Positions 31,150 to 43,516 are shown, counted from the first letter of the stretch. The stretch: 64,000 nucleotides of DNA from Helichrysum umbraculigerum (GCA_949592205.1 CATIUR010000015.1:671001-735000); one strand, 5' to 3'. Numbers and translations: made by a program. The notes: generated from the letters alone by a model not told the origin.

Positions 31150-33546
31150 TTCTACCCCATTTGCATCATTTGACTTTGGTTTCAGACATTTTTATTATTA
31201 TTATTATCTTGTGTTTGTTTGGCTACTGTTGAACCTACTTTTGGAACTTATTTGTATCAGCCACTAGTTGGTTGATCACTCTATCCTTATCTATATTACG
31301 CTTTTACTTATTATGTTTTATTTTCTTTCTGTCAAATAAGTAGAAATGTTGTGATGTATGAACGTGGAAAAAAGGTGAGATGACGCACTTTCAAGAAGAA
31401 AATCCATGAAGTCAAAAGGCAACCCGAACCAGTTTTCAATATTTGCAGACTGCGGAACATTCAACATCTCATGGAGGGGCCTCGTTCTTCTCAAAACTTC
31501 CTTGTATCTTAGCACTTCAAAGAACTAAGTGTTGGATCACTCCCCACACCACAAACACTTATCGAAATCACTCCAACTTCTTCAAAACCTAAAGTATGGG
31601 ATTCTACACCATAAGGATTCCCACTTAAAAGAATTGAAGTTGATTTATGATAACGTTGGATACATGACACCGGATAACCCCGTATGAAGCTTGCTGTCCT
31701 TCAAGAAGAATGCAGAAGAAAGCTCGCTTCGACTCTCTCTTCCCTGCAAAATTTCATAAGCTTCAAAATGTCAAAACGTTATCTGGGGAGTTTCTTAACC
31801 CTCTATCCATTTCATGATCACATATATTCTGTCTTGTTAGCTTGTTATATTCTATACCCTATCCTGAACTTATCACTAAGTGTGGGATTCAAACCCAAAT
31901 TTAACACTTAAGAAACATTTTCTTACATGTTCAAACTCTAAGTGTGGGATTTTACCTCCAGTAAAAACTCAACTCAAGAGAACATTAGGGACAATGTTCC
32001 TCTAAGTGTGGGATAGCAAGGTATAGGATACCTTGGATAAATTTTTAGGCGATATTTATGTCCAAAATAGCATTACTCAGAAAATGTTTTCCCAAAACAA
32101 ACTTTTTCAAATAAAAATTTTTCAAAAATATTTTTTCAAAAATTTAAAATTATGAGTTAAATTATGAAACTAAACTCTAAGTTTTTGAGTTAAATACTTT
32201 CGAAAAGAATCATTCTCGAAATATGAGTAAGGTATTTTGGAATATAGGGAAAATAAGGTAGAAATTTCCCGAGCAAGAAACAATAATCTGAAAGGAGCAT
32301 GGCTAGGCACATACAACCCTATTTTGTAGTGAGGTATCTTGAGCCTAAAAGCATTCATCTTTAATGCTTCACTTTCATTTCTTGTGTGTGCCGATGCTTG
32401 CATCTCTGAATTAGAACTTGCTCCAGACATACATTTCAAGACCACATTGGTGTGTACCGTACGCGGTATAGGTGCAGCTAGATGACCTTGACATTCCTTA
32501 GGATTTAAACCCAATTCTTAGATATCTCTTCAAGCCCAAAACCCTTCCGATACTTATTTTCAGTATCGATGATCCACCTAGTAAACCCTGTTGAGCCTAA
32601 ACCTTTCATTTCATAAAAACCCTCATACTAAACCCCCACTCAACAAAAATTCCCAAAACCTTAACTTAGAATTTCTAAGGTCGTGAAAAACATCTTTTGG
32701 AACATCCTCTTCAATTATGCTCTAAAGTCTTCCTCTTCTGTGTACTCTAAAAAGTCAAAAGTGCGAAAAATTGGCACGACAAAAGAAATTGAAGTTCAAG
32801 ATCAAAGATCATAATTCCGAAAAGGATTTCTGAAAGGATCAACATAAAATATCCTTAGAAATTCTCTGGCAAAGAAGTTCTGAAGAAGAAAAGAAAAAAA
32901 GAAAAAGTAGAAAAATCAAGAAAAGAAAAAGAAATAGTTCCATCAAATAAAGCTGAGTGCTTCAAGTATCACCTTCTCAAGGAAAATTAGATAGAAGACG
33001 AGCAGCTACAAAATCCTCCGTTCCGTTCTGAAATAAAGTTTTTCACTATCTTTGAGTTTTAAGATGAGTCAAAACCCTTCAACAAAACATACACCACTAC
33101 CCATACCCTTAAACCTCACCAAACACTACCACCCGTTGAATGTCTTGGGATAGTTAGCACCGTCCTCACCTAAGTGGTGGAGATCCGATTCTCGACCAAG
33201 CTTATGACGATGAGTGCTGCATGACTGGCTTATTTGAGCGATTTCATTTGTTCTAGATTGTTAGAGAACCCGATACACCTTGAGTGAATTGAGTGACCAC
33301 TTTTAGTGAGATCGCCTAGTCATGTGTACTCCAAGATCACGAGAATTGGTAGTATGCTTGATGATAATTGCTTCTTGCTTCTGAAAGGATCATCTTATCC
33401 TTTCCCTTATTCTTAAACATTCTTAGTCATATTAGAAGTGGTATCATTTTGAAATTATTTTGACTCGCCCCTTAAAAACCAAATTTTAAATGTTTTTCTA
33501 ACTGAGTGTTGCTTGAGGACAAGCAACGCCTAAGTGTGGGATAACT
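31150..33546 (+). other. 3' non-coding region of the Athila-group element
   Basis: No open frame of coding character. It contains four copies of the motif ctaagtgtgggat or close variants (about 31876, 31938, 32001, 33529) plus aaagtatgggattc near 31591, and a long purine run (32883-32937, gaagaaaagaaaaaaag type). The last motif copy directly precedes the 3' LTR and would be the working polypurine tract. Multiple 'aagtgtggga' motifs and A/G runs are typical of Tat/Athila 3' regions. Confidence 0.65.
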
Positions 33547-35927
33547 TGATGTGACTCAAATAGTCATGTTTTTAAGGGTAATATTCCACACTTTTTGGAC
33601 GTATCTTTAGTGAAAACATTCCAAAATGATCATTATTTACTAAAATTCACTAAAGTGGTCTAAATATAGGCGTTGCTGCAAAAATCACCTAAAACGTCCA
33701 AATAACAAGCAAATCAGGGCGAATAAACGTGCACAAAATCATCCGGCCTCATTTACCTTATATAGATCACATTCTAACTTCATCATATGATAAAACAGGT
33801 AAAATCGAGACGGGAAAATCAAGAATCATGCAAATCGGATAAAGAACGGAGAAGACTGAGCAGTATCAGACCCTATAAAGTCATTTCGGCTATGCTTGAG
33901 CTATACACATCCAATTTCAGTGAAGTTGGCATCATTAGAAGCGTAACAGAATTACGAAGACACATGCGAAAGAATCAGGTCAAACGGACGCATAACGAAG
34001 GAGATACTCACGTTTTAAGCAACAAACGAAATCAGACGGACACCATATACGGCCTTGGCAACCGTATACGGCCTACCTAAGACTGTATACGGCCATGTAC
34101 ACACCGTATACGGCCCTAACAAGGCCGTATACGGCCCCCCTGCTCCCGTATCGTGCTTCGTTTGCTTGTACGTGCTATTTCGCGAGTTGTACGGCTAATT
34201 TTTGAGCTTTGCGTATAAATAGGGGATCATCCCTCCTCATTTTACACACCTTAACACATTCACACACTTTCAAATTTCTCTCATTTTCATTTCTCTCATT
34301 TTCTTTCACTTTCTCTCTCTAACTTTCTCTCTCTAGCACTACTCTTAGGAGTTAGAGGAGAAAGGTTAGGGTTGAGCTTACGGTTCGAGTCTAGAGGAAG
34401 TTTTAGCTTGGTAATCTTGTTGTAATGAGCTTTTCAAGTTCAGACTATTTGTAATCCTCAGTATTACACTGCTGTATTCCCGGTGATATCTAAACTTTAC
34501 TTACTGTTATAATGCTTGTGCTTTATGTTATTTCAGTTTGTATTCTGCATATTGCCATGTTTATAGAGTAGTTTAATATTGTGATTGTTGAAATGTAAAT
34601 ATTAGGAGTAGGGATGATGTTAAATTAATGTTTCATTTATACGATTGGAAATTTTTATGCTGTGTATCTGGTTAAGCTTATCCTGAATATAGATCTAGTC
34701 TCTCATCACCCTTTCCAGACTTTCACGTGACTGTTGCCCTAGGATAGGATCTGATCAACCCTAATACTATGAATATACAGTTATCTCCAGTTACAGTATG
34801 AAACTATGAACTTTCCTTTAAAAGGCACGGTACTTCGTATAGCGTTGGAAACACCTCGTGTGGAGTACAAATACGTGGAAGCTAAGGAAATGCCATGGAT
34901 TGTTTCATCGTGAATTACCTAGAAGTGATCCTTATAGAACTGTGGTCTAGGAATCAAAGCTGTGGAAATGCTTGTTGCACTGTACACCGTTAGTACACCT
35001 AAGATCTGGAACACTGTGGAAATGCTTAAATGCCCAGTACACCGTCAGTACATCTAGGGTTTGGAACACTGTGGAAATGCCTAATTGCCCTGTACACCGT
35101 GATTATTCCTAGGGATGAACGCCTGATTGTAAAGGAGGGTCTATATTTACGATGGTTAAGAATGTGCTTCAATAGGAACAATACAGGGTAGTGTCAATCA
35201 TATACCTAGACATGCAAAACCCTAATCACACCAATAGTTTAACATACACAGGATACAATCAGTATTTGCTATAATAAAAGTAAATAGATGATTAGGTGTT
35301 AAGAAAGGTCAGTAAATACAATTGCGGTCTGTTGCCTTATGCCTGATCCCTAGAACATTTAGGGTGACTTTGTCTTAGTTAAGCAAAGGCTCATGAGGGT
35401 TTGAAAATAGCCTGATCTGATCAGAATCATGATAACCTAGGATTCCAGTGACATATGTTTCTAGGGTTTCACCTGAACGTAGGGTCCTAGTGTTTACACC
35501 GAAAGTATGTCTACTCTTTATCTGGTAAATCTCCAATCAATTTTATAATGAACATCATCCCGAAACCCTAATTATCCAAGTTTCAGCAATCACATCTCTA
35601 CCTGTCTGCTTAAACCCTAATTTCATTTCTCGTTATTTACTTTTCTGCATTTAGGATAATTATAAAACAAAACCAACCAAATCAATCCAAAATCTATCTA
35701 CCTACCCCCATCCTAATTGCGACCATAATCTTTGGTGACCCGCTTTATTTCAATTCGCTCCGATTTAAGAACGACCTCGAGTTATACTTACTGCTTGCTC
35801 CCAAGGTAGGTAGTACTTATAGTTTGAGCCCCAGCTCATATAAATTTAAAACTCACTGTCCGCCGCTTCTGTTGCTGTTGGAACAACGACCGGAGTCAAA
35901 TCCGACCGACTGATAGGAGTCGCGACA
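33547..35927 (+). repeat. 3' LTR of the Athila-group element (2381 bp)
   Basis: Near-identical to 13714-16080. The palindrome array cores are at 34045, 34064, 34085, 34106 and 34127 (spacings 19, 21, 21, 21) and the TATA box is at 34214. Followed by the duplication ACAAG at 35928-35932. Confidence 0.95.
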
Positions 35928-35955
35928 ACAAGTAGGATTCAAGTTGGGGATGTTT

Positions 35956-37470
35956 TGATAAATGCCAAAATGTACTATATTGTAGTACTAATTTACCCCG
36001 TACTTGATAGATTTCTAATGCATTTTATGTGAATAAGACACTCATTTCATTCATATTTGCAATTAGGAGTTAATCGGAGCTTGGATCGAAAAGAAACAGA
36101 GAATGAGCTAATCGTGAAGAGAAGTAGATAAGAGTTGAAGATAGGCAAGAGATGATTGAATCGAATGGTGAAAAAGTGAATTTGTGCTTCCAACTGGCGG
36201 ATAAACAATCCATCCGGCGGATGGGTTGATTAATTGGGCTGACATATTACGCGGGCCGGATCATTGGTAGTTTTGCATCCATCCGGCGGATGGAAATTCC
36301 ATCCAGCGGATGGATCAATTCGGCAGAATTAGGTTAAATGCTCATTTAATCTCATCTTAACCCGAACTTCCAATACCCAAAACTAGTAATAGCAGTCGAC
36401 AAGCAGAGGGTTTTCCCTCATTTTGGGAGCGAATCGATGGCGATTCGGAGGCGGAAAAGGCTAGGATCAATTCCTATTGATTCTACTTCATTCGGTTTAT
36501 GATTCGGTTTGCATATCTTATTCCGATTTCAATTCGAACATTGTCTAAGTGTTTTGTTTGAGATTATGAAACTGATTTTGTATAATTGAATGATGGATTA
36601 GACTTATTGTTAATTGTTTAGTTTAATAACTTTGGATTATGATTATTTGATGGTTATAATTGTGTTTTGGAAAAATTGTTTGATTTAAGATTGTTATGTT
36701 ATCCGTAGAACCTTGTTTATTGGTGATTATTAGTTATCACTTAACGTGATTAATAGTGTCATTGGGATTGATTTCCCTTGATGTTATTAATTATTGATGG
36801 TTAAAATCTAGGTTTTGATCGTTGCTAAATAAATTGAGTTTGATAGGTTAAGAAAATAGTAACTAATCAATCTAAAATGAGCAAGCTAATAAGAGATTAT
36901 TAGTAGGTATTGTTGAGTCATACCGCGAGGATCAATCATAACAAGTCGTGAACACTTAATGCACAATCTAGGGAAAAGCACGCAATAGAGCAACATTCTT
37001 GCGACGTCGGATCGATTATTAATGTGGGACTCTAGATTGTAGATATTAGTTAACCAGAACCGGAGACTAATTTACATTTAACTTGGATTCTTTGATTAGT
37101 AACTAAGTTAATATAAAAGAAATCACAATCAGACAATCAAAACACATGAATCGGATATATGAATATGAGCGGAAGAACCTAAGCAATTACATGTCTATCT
37201 CCAATTGTTTATCTTTTACTCTTTACCTTGTTTTATGTTATTGGTTTAGTGAATTAGTTCATATTGAACGTTCGCACGGAACAAAAATGTACCCCCTATC
37301 TTACTGTTTTATTAGTTTAGTTAATAATTCCAATTTAATTGAATAACATCGTTCCTGTGTTCGACCTGGATTTACCATAGCTATATTATTCCGATCGGGT
37401 ATTCTTGCATGGTTGTGTGATAGTATTAATAAGGTATTTCCATTTATAAATAATAAAACTAGACGCTTTC
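35956..37470 (+). repeat. 3' LTR of the LARD-like element
   Basis: It starts TGATAAATGCCAAAATG after tttggggatgttt-like purines. It matches 10828-12271 with scattered substitutions, more than between the Athila-group LTR pair, so this element is older. It has the extra roughly 60-bp segment at about 36223-36282. Confidence 0.85.
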
Positions 37471-37767
37471 TTCATTGTTTTGATCATTTTTAATAAAATT
37501 TGTGTAAGTAAAGCTTTTTATGGTTGGAGGTAAAACTTTTTGTAAAGCTTTTGTTTATCAAGCTCTTATTCATTTTACCAAAAAAGCTTTGAAAAGAGCT
37601 ATCTAAAAATTTTCATTGGGGATGCTCTTAAGTAGATGTTGAAGTAATAATTTTGATTACTTGCTTTTTGTATATTTGTATTAAGATTCTTGAAAGTGTA
37701 TGTATAGTTGCTAGTTAATGCTCGATTTTTCTTTGAATGATGTTTCCTTGTTTAAAATTTATAGATT

Positions 37768-38715
37768 ATGGATCCTAAAGACAACACGCCATCAGTGACT
37801 CAATCTAATTCTTTGGTCCAATCGAATGTGAGAGGCAAAAACGATAAAGCATGGGAGTATGCAACGATACAACGTGATGAGACCGGAAAAATAACCGTTT
37901 GCAACTTTTGTCTTAAAGAGTTCCGAGATGGGGGAATACATCGAGTTAAGCAACATCTTGCTCATAAAAAGGGTGATTGTGCATCATGTAAGAAAGTACC
38001 GTCGGAAGTTAAATTTATGATGCAAGGTCTTTTTAAAGAAGCGGAAGAAAATGCTAAATTAAGGGAAAAAAATAAGGTTACCATATTGGAGGATAATGAC
38101 CAAGAAGAAGATGATGCAACACAATTCAAATGTCCGGGAAAAAGAAAAGTTAAATCCACTTTGCAACCTTTCTTTACAAAATGTATAAACGATCCTTCTC
38201 AACCTAGTATCAAAAAAGCTATGCAATCAAAGGAAAGAGTACATGATGTTGATTTGGCTATTGCAATGTGGTTTTATGATGTTTGTATACCAATGAATGC
38301 ATGCAATTCTCCTTATTTTGAACATGCAATAAATATATTAGCGAGTATAGGGCACGGTTAGAAACCGCCTACTTATCATGCATTGCGGTCCAAGTTGTTA
38401 GTTGATGCAAAAAAGGAAGTTTCTCTTTTGATTGATTCATATAGAAGTACTTGGGTTGAATGTGGTTGCACAATCATGAGTGATGGGTGGAGGAACATTA
38501 GACAATGGTACTTGATAAATTTTTTGGTTTATTGTCCTAAAGGGATTTCATTCCTCAAATCTGTTGATGCATCCAGTTTTGCAAGCAATGCAACAAATTT
38601 GTGTAAGTTATTTGCTGAGATTGTGGAGTTGGTAGGGGAAAAGAATGTTGTGCAATTGATTACCGACAATGCTGCCAATCATAAACTTGCTGGTACTAAG
38701 TTATGTGAACGATAT
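37768..38715 (+). pseudogene. hAT transposase, N-terminal part (BED zinc finger, start of the DUF659 region)
   Basis: The ATG at 37768 follows an acceptor-like aatttatagatt. Residues 29-77 form a BED-type zinc finger (WEYATI, then CNFC with H-RVKQH), used by hAT transposases for DNA binding. An acidic linker (EDNDQEEDDA, about 112-121) and a GKRKVKSTLQPFF block follow. From about residue 170 the DUF659-type region starts (AIAMWFYDVCIPMNACNSPYF). A TAG at 38359 interrupts the frame just before KPPTYHA, after which the frame continues (WVECGCTIMSDGW, then VQLITDNAANHKLAGTKLCERY). The TSDGW and TDNAAN blocks hold Asp residues of the catalytic core. At 38716 a solo LTR breaks it; the remainder is at 51148. 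Confidence 0.9.
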
Positions 38716-39210
38716 TGATGTGACGTAAAAAGTCATGTTTTCAGAATCTTTATTCCTCACTTTTTGGGCCTATCTTTAGTGAAAACATTTCAAAACAATG
38801 ATTATTTACTAAAATTCACTAAAGCGGTTCAAAAGTAGACGTTGTGACAAAAATCACTGAAAACACTCGGAAACTGCACAAAACACGTCATTTTAATCCA
38901 AGCCGATTCCTCCGCCCTCATTTTCCTGTCAAGACACACATCCTAACTTCTACCATCTGTTGTATAGGTAAAATCGAGACGAAAAAATCAAGAATCAAGT
39001 GAAACGGCCAAAGGACGGAGAAGACACTGCACCTTCAGAGCAATTAAAAGTTATTCCGGAAACGCCTGAGCCCTACACATCTAATTTCCATGAGATTGGA
39101 ATCATTAGAAGCGTAACGAAAATACGAAGCCACAGGCGAAAGAATCAGGTCAAACGGACGCGTAACGAAGAAGATACGGACGTTTTAAGCAACGAACGAA
39201 ATCAGACGGA

Positions 39211-39306
39211 TACCGTATACGGCCCCACACACCGTATACGGCCCTTTTGAGACCGTATACAGCCTTCACAACACCGTATACGGCCCTTACAAGGCCATAT
39301 ACGGCT
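39211..39306 (+). promoter_or_regulatory. Palindrome array in solo LTR, 21-nt period
   Basis: CCGTATACGG-type cores start at 39215, 39234, 39255, 39276 and 39297: spacings 19, 21, 21, 21, the same as in the 13714 and 33547 LTRs although the surrounding sequence has diverged. Confidence 0.75.
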
Positions 39307-39382
39307 GCCCTTCCCCCATTTCGTGCTCCGTTTGCTTGTACGTGCTGCTTCGTGAGTTGTACGCGCGATTTTGAGTTTTGCC

Positions 39383-39390
39383 TATAAATA
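39383..39390 (+). promoter_or_regulatory. TATA box in solo LTR
   Basis: TATAAATA after ttttgcc, in the same relation to the array as in the other Tat-type LTRs. Confidence 0.7.
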
Positions 39391-41384
39391 GAGGATACCC
39401 CCTCCTCATTTCCACACACCTTTCTTCTCATTCTCATTCTCTCCTTACACTTTCTCTCTTACACACATCACTCTCTCTCTAGTTTCTCTCTCTAGAATTG
39501 AGCTAGTTAGAGAGATAGTTAGGTAGAGGTAGCTTTTAGCTTTTGTACGGAGTTACTCCAAGACGTTGTATTCGCGAAGATTTGTCTGTAATAAACTCTT
39601 ATCAGGTTATATTTATATATCTCTTACTTTCCTTATTTAAACATGTGTTGCTTTGTTTATACTTGTTTAGGATTGTATGCTAGATATATAATGTTAGGCT
39701 AGACATTTCTTTGTGTTTACTATGATGTAGTTATGTTAGAATAGTCAATATGTTTATGCCATGCTGTTACTCTGTCTGCGTTGCTTTAAACTGTGTATGA
39801 ACTTATAAACTGAATCTCGAATGTTTATCTATCCAACTTATATTGTGGTTAGAAGCTTCCTGCTAGAACTTGACCAATTACTAGTGGTACGTTCTCTACC
39901 TATTCTATGCTTGATGATCAATGAACTCGGTGTGGCTGTGTTCTCTAGATTGAAACAGATCATAAGAGACACGGAGCGTAGGATTAGAGATAGGTTAGAT
40001 TCATGTTTATCTGTTAGGTATCTTTGAGAGAACTTTCTGGATACCTATAATCTGATTATTGGTTATCTGCTATGCTTAGGATTATGGTGTACTGTTATGT
40101 GTCACCCTATTGCATGTTCTTGTTTGATTGTTGCCTTAGGAATGATGCATGCTAGAGTTATCCTCCTGGTTTATATCAGTAACTGTATGATTAGGTTTTC
40201 AGACACGGAATATTGATTTACACAGTAGATTAACATGCATGGAATAGTTGTGATGATTTATATCTGTAATGCTGAACAATTTAACTGATCGTTAGCCCGA
40301 CTATCCCAACTTGGTCCGCGGGATTATCCCCGTTCGTGTTGTTGTTCAATCAACAATTCACGCTACGATACAGACATCTCTGATGACTGTGACTGGGGAC
40401 CAGGATTCGAGGATAGTTGTCGGTTAAATTGGTCTGTACATTTGGGAGAACTTTCGGTATATTTGACTTCTATAACTGCTATCCACGTGACAGATTACTT
40501 ATCTGATTGCGGACAACTCTACGTTAGATATTTAATAGGCTCATATTTATAGCTCATTAGGATATAGGAAATCTGCGAAAGTAATGTGGAACCCTAATTA
40601 ATGTAACAGAAAAACCGTAAAATGCCCTACTACTCGGTATAGTGCTGGAAATACCAGTTGGTGGAGTACAAACGTACGGAAGCCGCGGAACGGTTGTAGG
40701 TACAATTCTTTGCATTAATTATGTTTATATCCTCTCCGGATTAATCATCACATCTAGTAGCTTTACCCTTGACTATCCACCAATAACATATAACGAAATC
40801 ATAGTAAACACTCGCTTATCCTCTGTCTTCCGAGTCTCCGTACAAAAAACTCTTTTATTTTATTTGCTTTTTCTTAGATTAGTATTTAGTTATAAAAACC
40901 AAACCTATCCAAAACTTTTATAAACCCTAGCTAAATTACCGAAGATAATTAAACTTCCTAGACTCCCATGCCCGTTGTAGTTTGAAGAACGACATGTTGG
41001 GTTTTCTATTCTCTAACTAGATTATTATACACGCAGCGGAATAACAAAACTTTAAATAATCTAAGGCAATTAGGAAACTAAAACCCTAAGGGATCTTTAA
41101 CTTTAACAACATAGTACAATGAATAAATTGGATAAAGAAAATAAGGAAAACACTAACCTTAAAGAAAACCTATTTCTCGCGCACAGACCAACGAGCAGAG
41201 CTTCGTTACTTGGAGGCAAGTACCCAAAGTAGAATACCTCTAATGCTTCACACCCAAAAACCCAAGAGAAAGTCGAATTTCTAAATTCTCAGAAAATTCG
41301 TATCTGAATCGTATGTTATGAAGGTATAGGATGCCCCCATTTATAGTTGTGGAAGAAACCCTTCGGTTTGCTGAATTTGTCTCC

Positions 41385-41508
41385 CAACTGGCGGTTGGAC
41401 CTTCCAACCGGCGGTTGGAGCTGTTTGACTTGTACTCCAAGTCTGCGAATTCCACCGCTTTAGAAACCCTAACCTCAACCGGCGGTTGGACCTTCCAACC
41501 GGCGGTTG
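41385..41508 (-). promoter_or_regulatory. Two pairs of CCAACCGGCGGTTGG palindromes
   Basis: Units sit about 40-165 bp upstream of the LTR TATA box on the minus strand. Within-pair spacing is 20 nt; the pairs are 71 nt apart. The same units are at 48194-48204 plus 50647-50765 in the 5' LTR, where the first one is split by a solo LTR. Confidence 0.7.
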
Positions 41509-41698
41509 AGTCAGTTTCGGGAATCTTCCGCCTGATTTAATTACTTTTAATTTCTAATTAATAAACTATTATTAATTAAGTAAACAATTAAATATAATAT
41601 TAATACTATTAATATTATCCTTCATCTTTCTCTTGACCGTGTATTGAGGGCAACCCAAAAAGGACTATACCATTAATGATAGTCTCACCAATTAGTTA

Positions 41699-41961
41699 CT
41701 CCCTCTGTCCCAAATTGTTTGTCCACCATACTATTTATATTTGTCCCAAAATTATTGCCCACTTCTAAAATTAAATATGCATTAATGACTAGATTCCCAT
41801 ATTACCCTTAACTTTAAAACTACACATACTTCAAAGAAAACATTTTAATTAACAATTGAGGGTTAAAGTTGTCATTATACTAAGGTTAAAGCTGCATTTA
41901 ATGTGATTTTCTTAATATGTGTGTTTTCAACTTGGTGACAAATAATTTGGGACGGAGGGAG
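41699..41961. mobile_element. Stowaway-type MITE (Tc1/mariner)
   Basis: TIRs CTCCCTCTGTCCC and GGGACGGAGGGAG, 263 bp, TA duplicated at 41697-41698 and 41962-41963. The partner LTR at 50950-50965 has the empty site agttatgatatt, confirming boundaries and a post-insertion origin. Confidence 0.95.
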
Positions 41962-41986
41962 TATGATATTAGACACTATTCCAACA

Positions 41987-42856
41987 GTCTCCCACTTGGA
42001 CAAATCATCAACTACTATTGGTCTTAGGCCTATATCTCATTAACTATGTAAAGTGTGCATCCAAGCAACTGCCGAACTCTGATCTCATCTTTAGAGTTAG
42101 TCCTTTAGATAAGTGATCAACCATTCCTTTGTTTCACGATATCTTTATGAACCGAGACATGGATTATAATCGATCTCAAGATTCATATATGTTTTCCGAT
42201 TTCTGATTATATTGACTATATGAGACTACTGAACTATCACTTTAGTCTCGGCTAGGCCTAGCACTTTTTAGTCAAACTTTAATCATCAGAGGGCCCATGA
42301 TATCTCTTTTCCATTTTAGGCAAAAGGAACAAATAAATATCGACTACATAGCACTAGTCAACTCATCATATCATACCTAGCATACCCTTTATAACTGGCA
42401 TTTACTCACAGCGTTTGAATAGACTGAAGTATAACAGACTCGAAGAGCTAGATACTCATGTATCTCCATTTTACGAATAGAAGATATTATCATCTTAAAA
42501 TCACTCGTGATTTAATCCATGAAGTGATCTCTTTAAGTGCGGGTTTCTCCTATACTTAAATTCCCATTAAGTACCCATGAGTGTTGCAGCAATCTCCATG
42601 CCATGACTAATCTCCATAGACATCTACTAACACTCCATGACAGTCTTGATTCACCACATACTTCCTATAGTGTGATCGACTAAGGAGGTTTGAGTAAGAA
42701 CTTATTAATCTGGAAGTGATGTCTAAACATGCAAAACTGAAACACAACGACAAACAATAGTAAATGGTACTTCCCATTAAAAATCTCCATTATTAATCAC
42801 CAAGTCTATTACAGTTTCTATCATTGTTTATAACGTTTCAAATTCAAACTAATCAA
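41987..42856 (-). other. Copia 3' region between RNase H stop and LTR
   Basis: Polypurine tract at 41987-41999 followed by non-coding sequence. No gene seen on either strand. Confidence 0.6.
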
Positions 42857-43510
42857 CTAAAACTTTACATTATCTCTTAAACCTATACTCCTAGCATGTT
42901 CATCGTGCTTGGACTTTCCTAGAGGCTTTGTGAAAGGATCAGCTGGATTATCTTCTGATCTTATGCTCTTCACAATTACATGTTCTTCTTCGACTTTCTT
43001 TTGAACAAAATGGTATTTCCTTTCAATGTGCTTTGACTTCCCGTGATCCTTGGGTTCTCTACTCAAGGCAACCGCACTTTCGTTATCACAGAATATAGCA
43101 ATATGATCTTGTACCGTTGGAACAACTCCAAGATCTCCAATGAAATTCCTCATCCAGATAGCTTCCTTTGCCGCTTCACTAGCCGCAATGTACTCAGACT
43201 CACATGTAGAGTCTGCTACTGTATCTTGCTTAGAACTTTTACATGTCACCGCTCCCCCATTCAGTAAGAATACCCAACCAGACTGTGATCGACAATCATC
43301 TCTGTCTGTTTGGAAACTAGCATCACTATAACCCATTACTCTAAGTTCTTCTTCTCCACCATAAACCAAGAACCTGTCTTTAGTATTTCTCAAATACTTA
43401 AGAATATTCTTTACAACTGTCCAATGACCTTCACCAGGATTCTGCTGATGTCGATTCACTAAGCTCAAAGCAAATGAGACATCAGGCCTTGTACACGTCA
43501 TGGCATACAT
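42857..43510 (-). pseudogene. pol: Copia reverse transcriptase end and RNase H
   Basis: It starts just after a TGA that replaces a sense codon in the usual YASAxGSIMYAM block. Blocks: MYAMTCTRPDVSFAL (residues 1-15), YSDASFQTDRDDCRSQSG (about 61-78, first RNase H Asp), STCESEYIAASEAAKEAIWM (about 100-119, catalytic Glu), FCDNESAVALS (about 139-149, third Asp) and the C-terminal SIRSEDNPADPFTKPL. The natural stop lies at 42857. RNase H itself looks complete. Confidence 0.9.
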
Positions 43511-43516
43511 GATCGA

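Larger units (their letters stand above)
13714..35927 (+). mobile_element. Athila/Tat-group LTR retrotransposon without pol
   Basis: LTRs at 13714-16080 and 33547-35927 are flanked by a perfect 5-bp duplication ACAAG (13709-13713 and 35928-35932). A TGGCGCC primer site lies at 16087 and a polypurine-like aagtgtgggat at the 3' LTR. Without the Tekay insertion it measures about 12.3 kb. The interior carries a 489-codon frame (16247-17716) and a second frame resembling the ATHILA ORF-1 family (19461-31149, split by Tekay). I find no protease, reverse transcriptase, RNase H or integrase, so the element is non-autonomous despite its size and intact frames. Confidence 0.9.
10828..37470 (+). mobile_element. 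Non-autonomous LTR retrotransposon (LARD-like) with Tat/Athila-type primer site
   Basis: The LTRs at 10828-12271 and 35956-37470 are alike over their full length. The primer-binding site is at 12289. The internal part, once the 22-kb Athila-group insertion is removed, is only about 1.45 kb (12283-13713 plus 35933-35955) and has no polyprotein. It must therefore have used enzymes of another element. A clean target duplication is not evident, because the right LTR end is diverged. The LTRs differ by a roughly 60-bp segment (about 36223-36282) present only in the right copy and bounded by repeats of tccggcggatgg. Confidence 0.8.
10742..37627. mobile_element. Harbinger/Tourist-type MITE split by an LTR element
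   Basis: The left arm, starting GAGCATCCTCAATG at 10742, is an extended inverted copy of the right arm ending CATTGGGGATGCTC at 37627. Pairing continues inward through 'agctttttt' and 'ggtaaaatg' blocks up to the LTR insertion. Uninterrupted length would be about 243 bp, close to the 253-bp relative at 60934-61186, which has a TAA duplication. Flanking triplets here are ATA and TTA, so the expected 3-bp duplication is imperfect. Confidence 0.75.
40995..41986 (-). repeat. 3' LTR of the copia element, carrying a Stowaway-type MITE
   Basis: Bounded by TGTTGGG and CCAACA. Without the 263-bp MITE at 41699-41961 it is about 727 bp. TATA box (reverse complement of atttatag) at 41339-41346. Four palindromic units CCAACCGGCGGTTGG have cores at 41390, 41410, 41481 and 41501, that is two pairs at 20-nt spacing. 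Confidence 0.9.

Noticed and set aside
32170..32514. Minus-strand 114-residue frame in the Athila-group 3' region
   Set aside because: No domain, no codon or start context, and the region has the motifs of a retroelement 3' non-coding region on the other strand.
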